The notes under the pieces were generated by a model. The model saw only the letters and a list, made by a program, of their open reading frames with translations. It was not told where the DNA came from and made no database searches. Positions 1 to 5,219 of a DNA stretch of 5,219 nucleotides are shown here, piece after piece (the first letter of the stretch is position 1; each line of letters starts with the position of its first letter). The DNA is from Clostridiales bacterium (lineage in GTDB: Bacteria; Bacillota; Clostridia; Peptostreptococcales; T1SED10-28): positions 1 through 5,219 of the forward strand of contig SLKF01000064.1 of the NCBI GenBank assembly GCA_007134725.1, in the 5' to 3' direction. The position numbers and the translations under genes are program-made.

Positions 1-55
1 AGATTACCAAAGCGCTACAAAAAGGCTACGGGACAGCCGATTTCATGTTTATCGT

Positions 56-280
56 ATGGAACCCTTAAGAACCGAAGAAGCGCTTCAGGCTCTTTCTGAT
101 GAAGGACTATCGGTTGCTGATGACACCCGACTGGAAAGACTAATGGAAGCGTTGTTAATCGAAAGTAGAGATTCAGCAGAAGAAGTATATAGGGAAATTC
201 TTCCCGATGTTGAGAGTAAAGCGCTACGGGATTTACTATATGAAATCCATTTAAATAACAACTGGGATCGAGATTGGTAG
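56..280 (+). CDS. Small acidic protein of unknown function, start uncertain
   Basis: I do not recognise this protein. From the ATG at 56 it is 74 residues, strongly acidic (about 20 Asp/Glu against 8 Arg/Lys), with long stretches that look helical and amphipathic, no signal peptide, no membrane segment and no cysteine. The C-terminus is Asn/Trp/Asp-rich (NNNWDRDW). The start is doubtful: there is no convincing Shine-Dalgarno site in the bases just before 56, and the frame stays open to the left edge (bases 2-55), so this could be the tail of a longer gene. Against that, the +3 frame reads a more protein-like C-terminus (ending FMFIVWNP, stop at 66-68), so the gene may overlap the end of an upstream gene by 13 bases, or a frameshift may join the two frames. 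A hairpin lies 10 bases past the stop. That it is coding is moderately likely; no function is proposed. Confidence 0.5.
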   Translation: MEPLRTEEALQALSDEGLSVADDTRLERLMEALLIESRDSAEEVYREILPDVESKALRDLLYEIHLNNNWDRDW

Positions 281-290
281 AACAGACAAG

Positions 291-327
291 GAGACGGGGA
301 CCTGAGTGATTATTTGGCCCCTGTTTC
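291..327. repeat. G/C-rich imperfect hairpin without a T-tract
   Basis: The left arm GAGACGGGG-A-CC (291-302) pairs with the right arm GG-CCCC-T-GTTTC (316-327). This gives 11 base pairs including one G-T wobble, with single-base bulges at A300 and T322 and a 13-base loop. It starts 10 bases after the stop of the small ORF and could slow or end its transcription, but no run of T follows on either strand, so it is not a standard intrinsic terminator. Its right half overlaps the end of the minus-strand gene remnant, whose stop codon lies in and beside the loop. A remnant of a REP-type palindrome or of an element end is an alternative that needs genome-wide copies to test. Confidence 0.45.
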
Positions 328-468
328 TATCAGCTCTTCAGCGTTCTTAACTTGGGTTTCGTCTTCTGCCAGCTATTGATAGAGTCCGACTTTTCTTTTT
401 TGCTCAGCCTTAAGACGTAGAAGCCGTCTGTCCTTAGATGTAGACCAAAAGGTTCCCGAGGGGGTTCC
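310..468 (-). pseudogene. Decayed C-terminal remnant of an unidentified gene
   Basis: Read on the minus strand, codons from 468 down to 310 give 51 amino acids broken only by one amber codon (TAG, plus-strand 373-375). Before the stop comes a basic stretch with STSKDRRLLRLKAEQKRK and VGLYQ; after it comes an acidic helix LAEDETQVKNAEELIETGAK, which ends at a TAA. The amino acid content is that of a real soluble protein tail with amphipathic helices, while the other minus-strand frames give stop-rich or Arg-rich junk. A stop lies directly upstream (469-471) and there is no start codon or ribosome binding site, so it cannot be expressed as it stands. I read it as the leftover 3' end of a gene, possibly a transposase or other mobile gene given the hairpin at its end, but I cannot name the family. 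Chance readability of about 50 codons is the alternative. Confidence 0.4.
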
Positions 469-473
469 TTAAC

Positions 474-504
474 TTGTGATAGTCTTATAGAATATAGATA
501 TACT
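474..504 (+). promoter_or_regulatory. Possible promoter of the ABC exporter operon
   Basis: TATACT at 499-504 is a good -10 hexamer (5 of 6 to TATAAT), in an A/T-rich stretch 19 bases ahead of the Shine-Dalgarno site of the first ABC gene. The best -35 candidate is TTGTGA at 474-479 (4 of 6), but the spacer is then 19 bases, longer than the usual 17. The position fits the operon; the -35 match is weak. No operator repeat is visible here. Confidence 0.35.
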
Positions 505-535
505 GTAAGTCACAGCAAATGTAGGAGGCGGAATA

Positions 536-2326
536 TTGGGAAAAGAAAAAGCAGTAAAAGAATCCTCGTTTTTGAAAGATCTTTTTGAGATGATCAAATA
601 TTTGCCTTATAAAAGGTTGTTGATGGGCGTACTGGTGACAACCGTTTTTTTATCCTTAATCCAAATTCTTATCGCCGATTATTTACGGGTTTTGATGGAT
701 TCTCTGGTGGGGGATAATGATTTTAGTATGGGAATGCTGGGAATCATGGTTCTTATTTTTACCGGTGAACTGGGGCTGATTTACTTTCGAACCTTGGCTT
801 CAGAAAAATATTCGGAGAAAAATTTGAAGTATCTCCGAAAACAATCCACGGACAAGCTGATGGATACCTCCGTAGAAGAAGTGGAAAAGGCCCATTCAGG
901 AGACTTTATCTCGAAATTGACCAATGATTTGAATAAAATCCAGACATTTACCAAGGAACGGGTGCATAACTTTATTTTCGTTCCGTTAACAGCAATTCTA
1001 TCCTTGGCGTACCTACTGTATTTAAACTGGATTCTGACCTTGATTTCTGTGGCGATGATTCCGATCATTCTGGTGGTTTCCAATATCATCGGAAAACCCA
1101 TCGGTAAAAAGACCACGGAATACAGCGAGGCTATGGGAAAAATCAATACTATGAATACGGAGTATATTAAAGGTATTGAAGTGGTAAAAGCCTTTCATCT
1201 AAATGGACGGTTGATGAAAAAATATGTTCCGGAAGTGGAAAACAGTGTGCAAAAGGATACGGCGGTGGCGAAAAGCAAGGCCTTTATTAACTCCTTGTCG
1301 TCCATCGTCTCCATCATACCGTTTTTTATCACCTTCGGTTTTGGTGCCTATTTTATCAGTATCGGTGAGTTGACCCTGGGAGGTCTGATCGCCTTTACCA
1401 ATCTACTGAACTATCTATCCTTTCCCCTGTCTCAAATTCCAATGTTAATTGGGAACGGAAAAGGAGATTTGGCAGCTTACCAACGGGTAAAAAGTGTGAT
1501 TAATTTAGCCGAAGAGCGAACCAGCGGTAAGGTTTTGGCCTTTGATGGGAATTTTCAGTCGGAACAGTCGTCGGAGCAGGAAGTTATCGCCATTCGAAAC
1601 CTCGATTTCACCTATCCCGGAGCTACGGATCCCTCACTGAAAAACATTAATCTCAGCATTAAAGAGAATCAGCAAATTGCCCTAGTGGGGGAAAGTGGAA
1701 GCGGAAAAACCACCCTCAGCAAGCTTTTGCTCGGTTTTTATCCCGTGGATCCGGGGAAAATAGAAATCGGTGGAAAGGATCTTTCCGATTGGGATTTAAA
1801 AGCCCTTCGTCAAAATATTGCTTTTGTGCCTCAAGAGGTGTATCTGTTTCCCGGGGATGTGGAGGAAAATATTCGTTACGGTAAGCCTGAAGCGGATGAA
1901 AAAGGAGTTATCAGTGCTGCGGAAAAGGCCTATGCCCACGGATTTATCGAAACCCTTGATCATGGATACCAAACCATAGTGGGAGAGCTGGGAGACCGTG
2001 TTTCAGGAGGACAAAAACAGCGAATATCCTTAGCAAGAGCCTTTCTAAAGGATAGTAACATTATACTACTGGATGAAGCCACCTCGGCTCTGGATAATGA
2101 ATCGGAAAGTTTGATTCAAAAAGCCTTGGGAAAAGAGTTAAAAGAAAAAACCTCGATCATTATCGCCCACCGATTATCCACGATTAAAGATGCCGATGAG
2201 ATTGTAGTTATGCAGGATGGAGAGATCGTCGGAAAAGGTAGTCATCAGGATTTAATCCGAAACAACGGATATTACCGCAGTCTATACCAGAAACAGATGG
2301 AAAACCAGGAAGGGGAGGCGATGTAA
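536..2326 (+). CDS. ABC exporter half-transporter (permease fused to ATPase), first subunit
   Basis: This 596-residue protein has the fused layout of type I (now type IV) ABC exporters: a six-helix membrane domain followed by one ATPase domain. Likely membrane helices are near residues 28-50, 65-84, 145-163, 165-186, 253-277 and 280-304. The ATPase domain shows an aromatic A-loop residue (Y360), Walker A GESGSGKTT (385-393, K391), Q-loop Q433, signature VSGGQ (489-493), Walker B ending LLDE (D513, catalytic E514), D-loop SALD and switch H545, so it should hydrolyse ATP. There is no N-terminal C39 peptidase domain, so it does not cleave a leader peptide itself. The start is TTG at 536, chosen because AGGAGG (523-528) sits 7 bases before it; no nearer in-frame ATG fits. 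The next gene starts directly after its stop, pointing to a heterodimer. In the family such pairs export drugs, lipids or peptides; the substrate cannot be told here. The family call is firm. Confidence 0.95.
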   Translation: MGKEKAVKESSFLKDLFEMIKYLPYKRLLMGVLVTTVFLSLIQILIADYLRVLMDSLVGDNDFSMGMLGIMVLIFTGELGLIYFRTLASEKYSEKNLKYLRKQSTDKLMDTSVEEVEKAHSGDFISKLTNDLNKIQTFTKERVHNFIFVPLTAILSLAYLLYLNWILTLISVAMIPIILVVSNIIGKPIGKKTTEYSEAMGKINTMNTEYIKGIEVVKAFHLNGRLMKKYVPEVENSVQKDTAVAKSKAFINSLSSIVSIIPFFITFGFGAYFISIGELTLGGLIAFTNLLNYLSFPLSQIPMLIGNGKGDLAAYQRVKSVINLAEERTSGKVLAFDGNFQSEQSSEQEVIAIRNLDFTYPGATDPSLKNINLSIKENQQIALVGESGSGKTTLSKLLLGFYPVDPGKIEIGGKDLSDWDLKALRQNIAFVPQEVYLFPGDVEENIRYGKPEADEKGVISAAEKAYAHGFIETLDHGYQTIVGELGDRVSGGQKQRISLARAFLKDSNIILLDEATSALDNESESLIQKALGKELKEKTSIIIAHRLSTIKDADEIVVMQDGEIVGKGSHQDLIRNNGYYRSLYQKQMENQEGEAM

Positions 2327-4135
2327 ATGAAGGAGCAGTTCTTACGAATTTTCGACAATAATAAAGGAAAAGCCTTTAAATTTACCTTACCCTTTATCCT
2401 TTTAGGCCTGGGCAACGCCATGGTGAATCTGACCCTGGCCACCCTTTTAATGTATGTATTCGATTATGCCGCAGAAGGGGAGTTTTCTTTGATCTACCGC
2501 GTGGTAACCATTTCCGGAATTGCGGTGGTCTTACTATTTATTACGACGCCGATCTTTGCCTACTTCGGGCGGAAAAATATTGCGGTATTGATGGGAAAAC
2601 TTCGCGCAGAAACTTTTTCTAAGACCATGGATCTTCCTTACACGTATCATAAGAGTCGACACTCCGGAGATACCATTTCTAGACTGACCAACGATTTAAC
2701 GGAAGTTGAAACCTTTTTGAAGGAAGGTTTTTTAAACTTTTCCAGTCTACTGATTTTAGGATTTGCTGCCATTATTTACATGTTTGTGTTGGAATATCGC
2801 CTAGCGATAGTGTTTCTGATTTTTACATTGGTAATCTTTAAGCTGAATCAGGGATCGGCGAGGAAGATGAAAGTGATCAGTGATGAAGTACAAGCAAGAA
2901 AATCAAAATTCACCCAGAACCTGACGGATATTTTTCAGGGTTTTCAGGTGATGAAGTCCTATAATTTGGAGGATCATTTAAAAGAGAAAATGGAGGAAGT
3001 AAACGAAGGGGTATACGTAAAAGCCTTCGAGAGAAGTCGTCAACAGGCAAAGCTACGAATTCTCAGCAACTTAGCCTTTACCAGCAGTTTTCTGTTTATC
3101 ATTGTTTTCGGAATTCTTTTTATGTATTTGGGATGGATGAGTATCGGAGTAGTCGTAGCCTTTACGAACCTTCAAGGGGCCATCAACTCGGTTCTGAACT
3201 TTCTTCCTCAGTTCAATCAGTCCTTACAAAGCGCCAGAGCGTCACTGGACCGGGTTTTTGAAATGATCGATGAAGAGAAGGAACCCTCGGTGATTAATTC
3301 TAGAATCAAAGAAAGTAAGGCTCAAAGAGAAAGTCGAAATTTAACCGAGAATCGGAATCTGGACAGAAATCGAATTCCGGGCTATATCGAATTTCAAGAT
3401 GTCACCTTTTCCTATGAAAAGGATCAAATAATCCCGGTCATTGACGACCTAAGCTTTACCATTGAAAAAGGAAAGTCCGTTGCCTTAGTGGGGGAAAGCG
3501 GTGGGGGAAAGTCCACAATTATTAAACTGATACTCGGCTTGTATTCCATCGATCAGGGAGAGATCATCGTTGGAAATCAATCCACTGCAGAGATAGATAT
3601 CCAAGAAATACGAGAAAATATCGCCTATGTATCTCAAAATCCTTATCTATTCACGGGAACCATTGGGGAGAATATCTCCTACGGGAAGGAAAACACCGAT
3701 GAACAAGAGATTATGGAAGCGGCGAAAAAGGCCAATGCCCATGATTTTATTATGAAACTGGAAAAAGGTTACGACACCATCATCGGCGAACGGGGCCTTG
3801 GGCTTTCCGGTGGACAGAAACAACGAATCTCCATTGCTAGGGCCATCATCAAGGACAGTCCAATACTTCTGATGGATGAGGCTACCTCCGCCTTGGATAC
3901 GGAAAGCGAGCGGCTGATTCAGCAGTCCTTGAAAGAAATGATGAAAGGAAAGACCGGCATCACTATTGCCCATCGCCTATCCACCATTGTAGACAGTGAT
4001 GAGATTTTTGTCATCAAAGGGGGGAAGTTAATCGAGCGGGGAGACCATAAAGGTTTGTTGGCTAAAAAAGGGGATTACAGTACTCTGTATCATACCCAAT
4101 TTTCCAAGCGTGAAAGGGAGGAACGTGCCGGTTAA
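2327..4135 (+). CDS. ABC exporter half-transporter (permease fused to ATPase), second subunit
   Basis: This is a second, 602-residue half-transporter of the same family and probably the partner of the upstream one. Predicted membrane helices lie near residues 19-43, 56-80, 136-156, 158-175, 248-268 and 271-293. The ATPase domain has A-loop Y363, Walker A GESGGGKST (389-397, K395), Q-loop Q437, signature LSGGQ (493-497), Walker B LLMDE (D517, catalytic E518), D-loop SALD and switch H549, all intact. The ATG at 2327 touches the TAA (2324-2326) of the first subunit, and its Shine-Dalgarno GGGGAGG (2312-2318) lies inside that gene, so translation is probably coupled. One oddity is the linker between membrane and ATPase domains (about 324-351), which is rich in Arg, Asn, Glu and Ser, including ENRNLDRNR. 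No convincing terminator follows the stop: ATCA/TGAT before a short T-run near 4139-4155 is too weak. Confidence 0.95.
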   Translation: MKEQFLRIFDNNKGKAFKFTLPFILLGLGNAMVNLTLATLLMYVFDYAAEGEFSLIYRVVTISGIAVVLLFITTPIFAYFGRKNIAVLMGKLRAETFSKTMDLPYTYHKSRHSGDTISRLTNDLTEVETFLKEGFLNFSSLLILGFAAIIYMFVLEYRLAIVFLIFTLVIFKLNQGSARKMKVISDEVQARKSKFTQNLTDIFQGFQVMKSYNLEDHLKEKMEEVNEGVYVKAFERSRQQAKLRILSNLAFTSSFLFIIVFGILFMYLGWMSIGVVVAFTNLQGAINSVLNFLPQFNQSLQSARASLDRVFEMIDEEKEPSVINSRIKESKAQRESRNLTENRNLDRNRIPGYIEFQDVTFSYEKDQIIPVIDDLSFTIEKGKSVALVGESGGGKSTIIKLILGLYSIDQGEIIVGNQSTAEIDIQEIRENIAYVSQNPYLFTGTIGENISYGKENTDEQEIMEAAKKANAHDFIMKLEKGYDTIIGERGLGLSGGQKQRISIARAIIKDSPILLMDEATSALDTESERLIQQSLKEMMKGKTGITIAHRLSTIVDSDEIFVIKGGKLIERGDHKGLLAKKGDYSTLYHTQFSKREREERAG

Positions 4136-4163
4136 GGTATCAAGGTGATGTTTTTCTGAATAT

Positions 4164-4203
4164 TTTGTTACTTCTTATCCAAACCGGGTATAATGGTAAC
4201 AAA
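4164..4203. repeat. Perfect 8-bp inverted repeat framing the promoter, possible operator
   Basis: TTTGTTAC (4164-4171) and GTAACAAA (4196-4203) are perfect inverted copies separated by 24 bases. The left arm covers the -35 hexamer and the right arm covers the expected transcription start, so a protein bound to either or both would directly control initiation. The centres are 32 bases apart, about three helical turns, so both arms face the same side of the DNA. No regulator gene is in the window. As RNA the pair would not form, because transcription starts within the right arm, so a DNA-level role is the more likely one. Confidence 0.5.
4165..4194 (+). promoter_or_regulatory. Sigma-A-type promoter of the leader RNA and SnoaL-like gene
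   Basis: There is a perfect -10 TATAAT (4189-4194) with TTGTTA (4165-4170, 4 of 6) as -35 and an 18-base spacer. It begins 29 bases after the stop of the second ABC gene. Transcription should begin near 4201-4203, just ahead of the structured RNA. This is the best promoter in the window. Confidence 0.75.
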
Positions 4204-4315
4204 TATGTCTTCCGGGATGAAACATAAGAGGACACGAAGATTTCGTAGCCAGATTTGGACGCTTCGGGCTATGGGGGAGTGAGTAGCGTAACCGGCCTAA
4301 CAGGTCGGTTTTTTT
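4201..4315 (+). ncRNA. Structured leader RNA ending in a terminator; riboswitch, attenuator or small RNA candidate, class unknown
   Basis: The predicted transcript runs about 115 nt from the promoter to the T-tract and has no credible ORF. Helices seen by eye: TGTCTTC (4206-4212) with GAGGACA (4228-4234), 7 pairs with one G-T; CGAAG (4235-4239) with CTTCG (4262-4266), 5 pairs; CGTAGCC (4244-4250) with GGCTATG (4267-4273), 7 pairs with one wobble. The last two interleave, so together they would form an H-type pseudoknot; a local CGAA/TTCG hairpin (4235-4245) competes with them. A purine-rich single strand (4274-4285) leads into the terminator. CCGG at 4212-4215 is complementary to CCGG in the 5' arm of the terminator (4292-4295), a possible short antiterminator contact. 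Promoter, compact fold, terminator, then a gene 70 bases on is the pattern of a transcriptional riboswitch. I considered known classes, including guanidine-IV, which also ends in a terminator, but cannot assign one by eye. A free-standing small RNA is the alternative. Confidence 0.6.
4291..4315 (+). terminator. Intrinsic terminator at the end of the leader RNA
   Basis: ACCGGCC (4291-4297) pairs with GGTCGGT (4303-4309) in a 7-pair stem with one G-T, closed by the loop TAACA and followed by a run of seven T (4309-4315). It lies between the promoter and the SnoaL-like gene, so it either controls read-through into that gene or ends a small RNA. It would also stop read-through from the ABC operon. 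Confidence 0.85.
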
Positions 4316-4385
4316 GATGTTGAAATTAAATTTCTTTACAGAAACCCTGCAGTAAAATGGATTAAATAGGAAAAGGGGTGAAATA

Positions 4386-4823
4386 ATGTCCGACGAAAAA
4401 AGAATCTCCATGATGCACGATTTCGTGAAATCTTTGGAAGCGAAGGACCGGGAAAAAATGATGTCTATAATAACCGATGATTTTTGTTGGCACACACCTA
4501 GTGGAAGTTTCTGTGGAGGAGAAGAACTGAGCCGATACTTGGATTGGTTCGAAAAAAACATTGACAATCTTAAATTCAAAGGTGTGGGACTGGATATTAT
4601 GATTCAAGGGGATCGGGCTATTTATGAGCACGAGATTTCCGGTAAAATGCAGGGAGAAAAGGTCACCTTCCCATCAATGTGTTCTTACAAGTTCAAGGGG
4701 GAAAAAATTCAGGAAGTAAATACCCTATATGACCGACTCACTCTCGCAGAGCAGGCTTCATCCTCCTGGCTGCCGAAAAAAATGGTAAACACCGTAGTGA
4801 ACCAAATGGAAAAAGGATTGTAG
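4386..4823 (+). CDS. NTF2-like / SnoaL-like domain protein
   Basis: This 145-residue protein has the typical length and pattern of the NTF2-like superfamily (SnoaL-like polyketide cyclase / nuclear transport factor 2 fold), a cone-shaped alpha+beta barrel used both by small enzymes and by ligand-binding proteins. The pattern is an N-terminal helix with FVKSLEAKDREKMMSIITDD (13-32), then FCWHTPSG (33-40), a helix around GGEELSRYLDWFEKN (44-58), and paired strands with YEHEISGKMQGEKVTF (80-95) and CSYKFKGEKIQEVNTLYDR (99-117). There is no signal peptide or membrane helix, so it is probably cytoplasmic. The ligand and any catalytic activity cannot be inferred. The ATG at 4386 is supported by AAAAGGGGTG (4371-4380), 5 bases upstream. 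Expression probably depends on the promoter at 4165-4194 and on read-through of the leader terminator; no good second promoter is visible in 4316-4385. The gene ends at a strong terminator. Confidence 0.8.
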   Translation: MSDEKRISMMHDFVKSLEAKDREKMMSIITDDFCWHTPSGSFCGGEELSRYLDWFEKNIDNLKFKGVGLDIMIQGDRAIYEHEISGKMQGEKVTFPSMCSYKFKGEKIQEVNTLYDRLTLAEQASSSWLPKKMVNTVVNQMEKGL

Positions 4824-4874
4824 TAAACATCAGTAAGACGTGAAATGCTGCAGGGAATCTGTAAAGGTCGTAGG

Positions 4875-4914
4875 GAACGCTCTTTTAGCAATTAAGCAAG
4901 AGCGTTCTTTTTTT
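4875..4914 (+). terminator. Strong intrinsic terminator after the SnoaL-like gene
   Basis: GAACGCTCTT (4875-4884) and AAGAGCGTTC (4898-4907) form a perfect 10-bp stem with a 13-base loop, followed by seven T (4908-4914). The T-run is only on the plus-strand side. On the minus strand the stem is followed by CCCTACG, so it would be a poor terminator for the converging methyltransferase gene. Confidence 0.92.
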
Positions 4915-4971
4915 ATGGATGTTTTTCAGATGACCGTCGCCAAAAGAGCTGCAGATACAGAAGATCATACA

Positions 4972-5219
4972 TTATTTTCTATTGAAAAGATAATGACTGA
5001 TATACCATTCGTCTCCTCCATTAAAAGAAAAAAACTCGGCGCAGGCCATGAAAAATACCCGCCAGTAAACCCACCATTTTAACGCTTCATCTTCCCCTTC
5101 TATTTTAGCCATAATGGGCAAAACAATTTCTTTTTTCTCATCCATACGTTGAAGCCAGGCTTCCAAGGTTTGTTGGTAATGGAGTCCAGAAACCGCCCAT
5201 TGTCTATCCAGAGAAAACA
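4972..5219 (-). CDS. Cyclopropane-fatty-acyl-phospholipid synthase family methyltransferase, C-terminal part
   Basis: The minus-strand frame is open from the right edge to a TAA at 4972-4974, giving the last 81 residues of a longer protein; the start and the SAM-binding part lie outside the window. The visible part matches my knowledge of the C-terminus of CFA synthases and related SAM-dependent methyltransferases: WAVSGLHYQQTLEAWLQRMD (7-26 of the fragment), then a helix with IMAKIEGEDEALKWW, then YWRVFFMACAEFF (51-63), and the end GGDEWYISHYLFNRK. Family members transfer a methyl or methylene group from S-adenosylmethionine, typically to double bonds of membrane lipid acyl chains, acting at the inner face of the membrane. 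Because the motif continues to the edge, an internal start near 5166 would truncate a conserved domain and is not the true start. The gene converges on the SnoaL-like gene, 148 bases away. Family is well supported; the exact substrate is not, so no symbol is given. Confidence 0.85.
   Translation of the reverse strand, partial: FSLDRQWAVSGLHYQQTLEAWLQRMDEKKEIVLPIMAKIEGEDEALKWWVYWRVFFMACAEFFSFNGGDEWYISHYLFNRK

Noticed and set aside
781..1146. Minus-strand ORF of 121 codons inside the first ABC gene
   Set aside because: It is antisense to conserved transporter sequence and shows no domain or ribosome binding site; a shadow of the real gene.
3647..3973. Minus-strand ORF of 108 codons inside the second ABC gene
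   Set aside because: It is antisense to the conserved ATPase domain (signature and Walker B region); a shadow.
4139..4155. Possible terminator for the ABC operon (ATCA/TGAT followed by a short T-run)
   Set aside because: A 4-bp A/T-rich stem is too weak to support a terminator call. Termination at 4291-4315 is more likely.
4272..4290. GGGGGAGTGAGTAGCG, which recalls the GGGGAGTAG-like start of the yybP-ykoY manganese riboswitch
   Set aside because: It sits at the 3' end, directly before the terminator. The rest of the manganese riboswitch fold cannot be laid on the flanking sequence.
4330..4358. TAAAAT at 4353-4358 as a second promoter for the SnoaL-like gene
   Set aside because: No acceptable -35 exists at 16-18 bases upstream. 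TTTACA (4335-4340) would leave only 12 bases of spacer.
4175..4631. Two overlapping minus-strand ORFs of 134 and 89 codons opposite the leader RNA and SnoaL-like gene
   Set aside because: One crosses the promoter, leader and terminator. Both are antisense to a supported gene, with odd composition and no ribosome binding site.
4840..5082. An 80-codon plus-strand ORF across the terminator and the right-hand region
   Set aside because: It runs through a strong intrinsic terminator (4875-4914) and lies opposite the well-matched methyltransferase C-terminus. It has no good Shine-Dalgarno site and no protein-like features.

Overview
The window looks like a piece of a low-to-moderate GC Gram-positive chromosome, most likely from Clostridia (Bacillota). 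The signs are strong purine-rich Shine-Dalgarno sites (for example AGGAGG at 523-528), a TTG start, sigma-A-type promoters, intrinsic terminators with T-tracts, and tightly packed genes. No genus can be fixed from the sequence alone. Everything here was read by eye; no database search was run.

Layout: (1) The left edge (1-280) holds a small, very acidic ORF of unknown function. Its start is uncertain, because another frame reads a plausible C-terminus up to base 68. (2) The gap 281-535 has no intact gene. It holds a G/C-rich hairpin (291-327) and, on the minus strand, what looks like the decayed C-terminal end of a gene (310-468, with an internal amber codon). A possible promoter follows. (3) Two full-length ABC exporter half-transporters (536-2326 and 2327-4135) lie head to tail with no base between stop and start. 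They almost certainly form one heterodimeric efflux pump. Both ATPase domains keep every canonical catalytic residue. (4) The gap 4136-4385 is the most interesting part. It has a good promoter framed by a perfect 8-bp inverted repeat. The predicted transcript is about 115 nt, strongly structured, may form a pseudoknot, and ends in an intrinsic terminator about 70 bases ahead of the next gene. This is the layout of a riboswitch or attenuator, or of a free small RNA. (5) A small NTF2/SnoaL-fold protein (4386-4823) follows, closed by a strong terminator (4875-4914). (6) From the right edge, on the minus strand, comes the C-terminal part of a methyltransferase of the cyclopropane-fatty-acyl-phospholipid synthase family (4972-5219).

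Working together: the two ABC genes form an export operon whose substrate is not visible. The leader RNA probably controls the SnoaL-like gene, and its terminator may also end read-through from the ABC operon, which has no convincing terminator of its own. The methyltransferase gene converges on the SnoaL-like gene.
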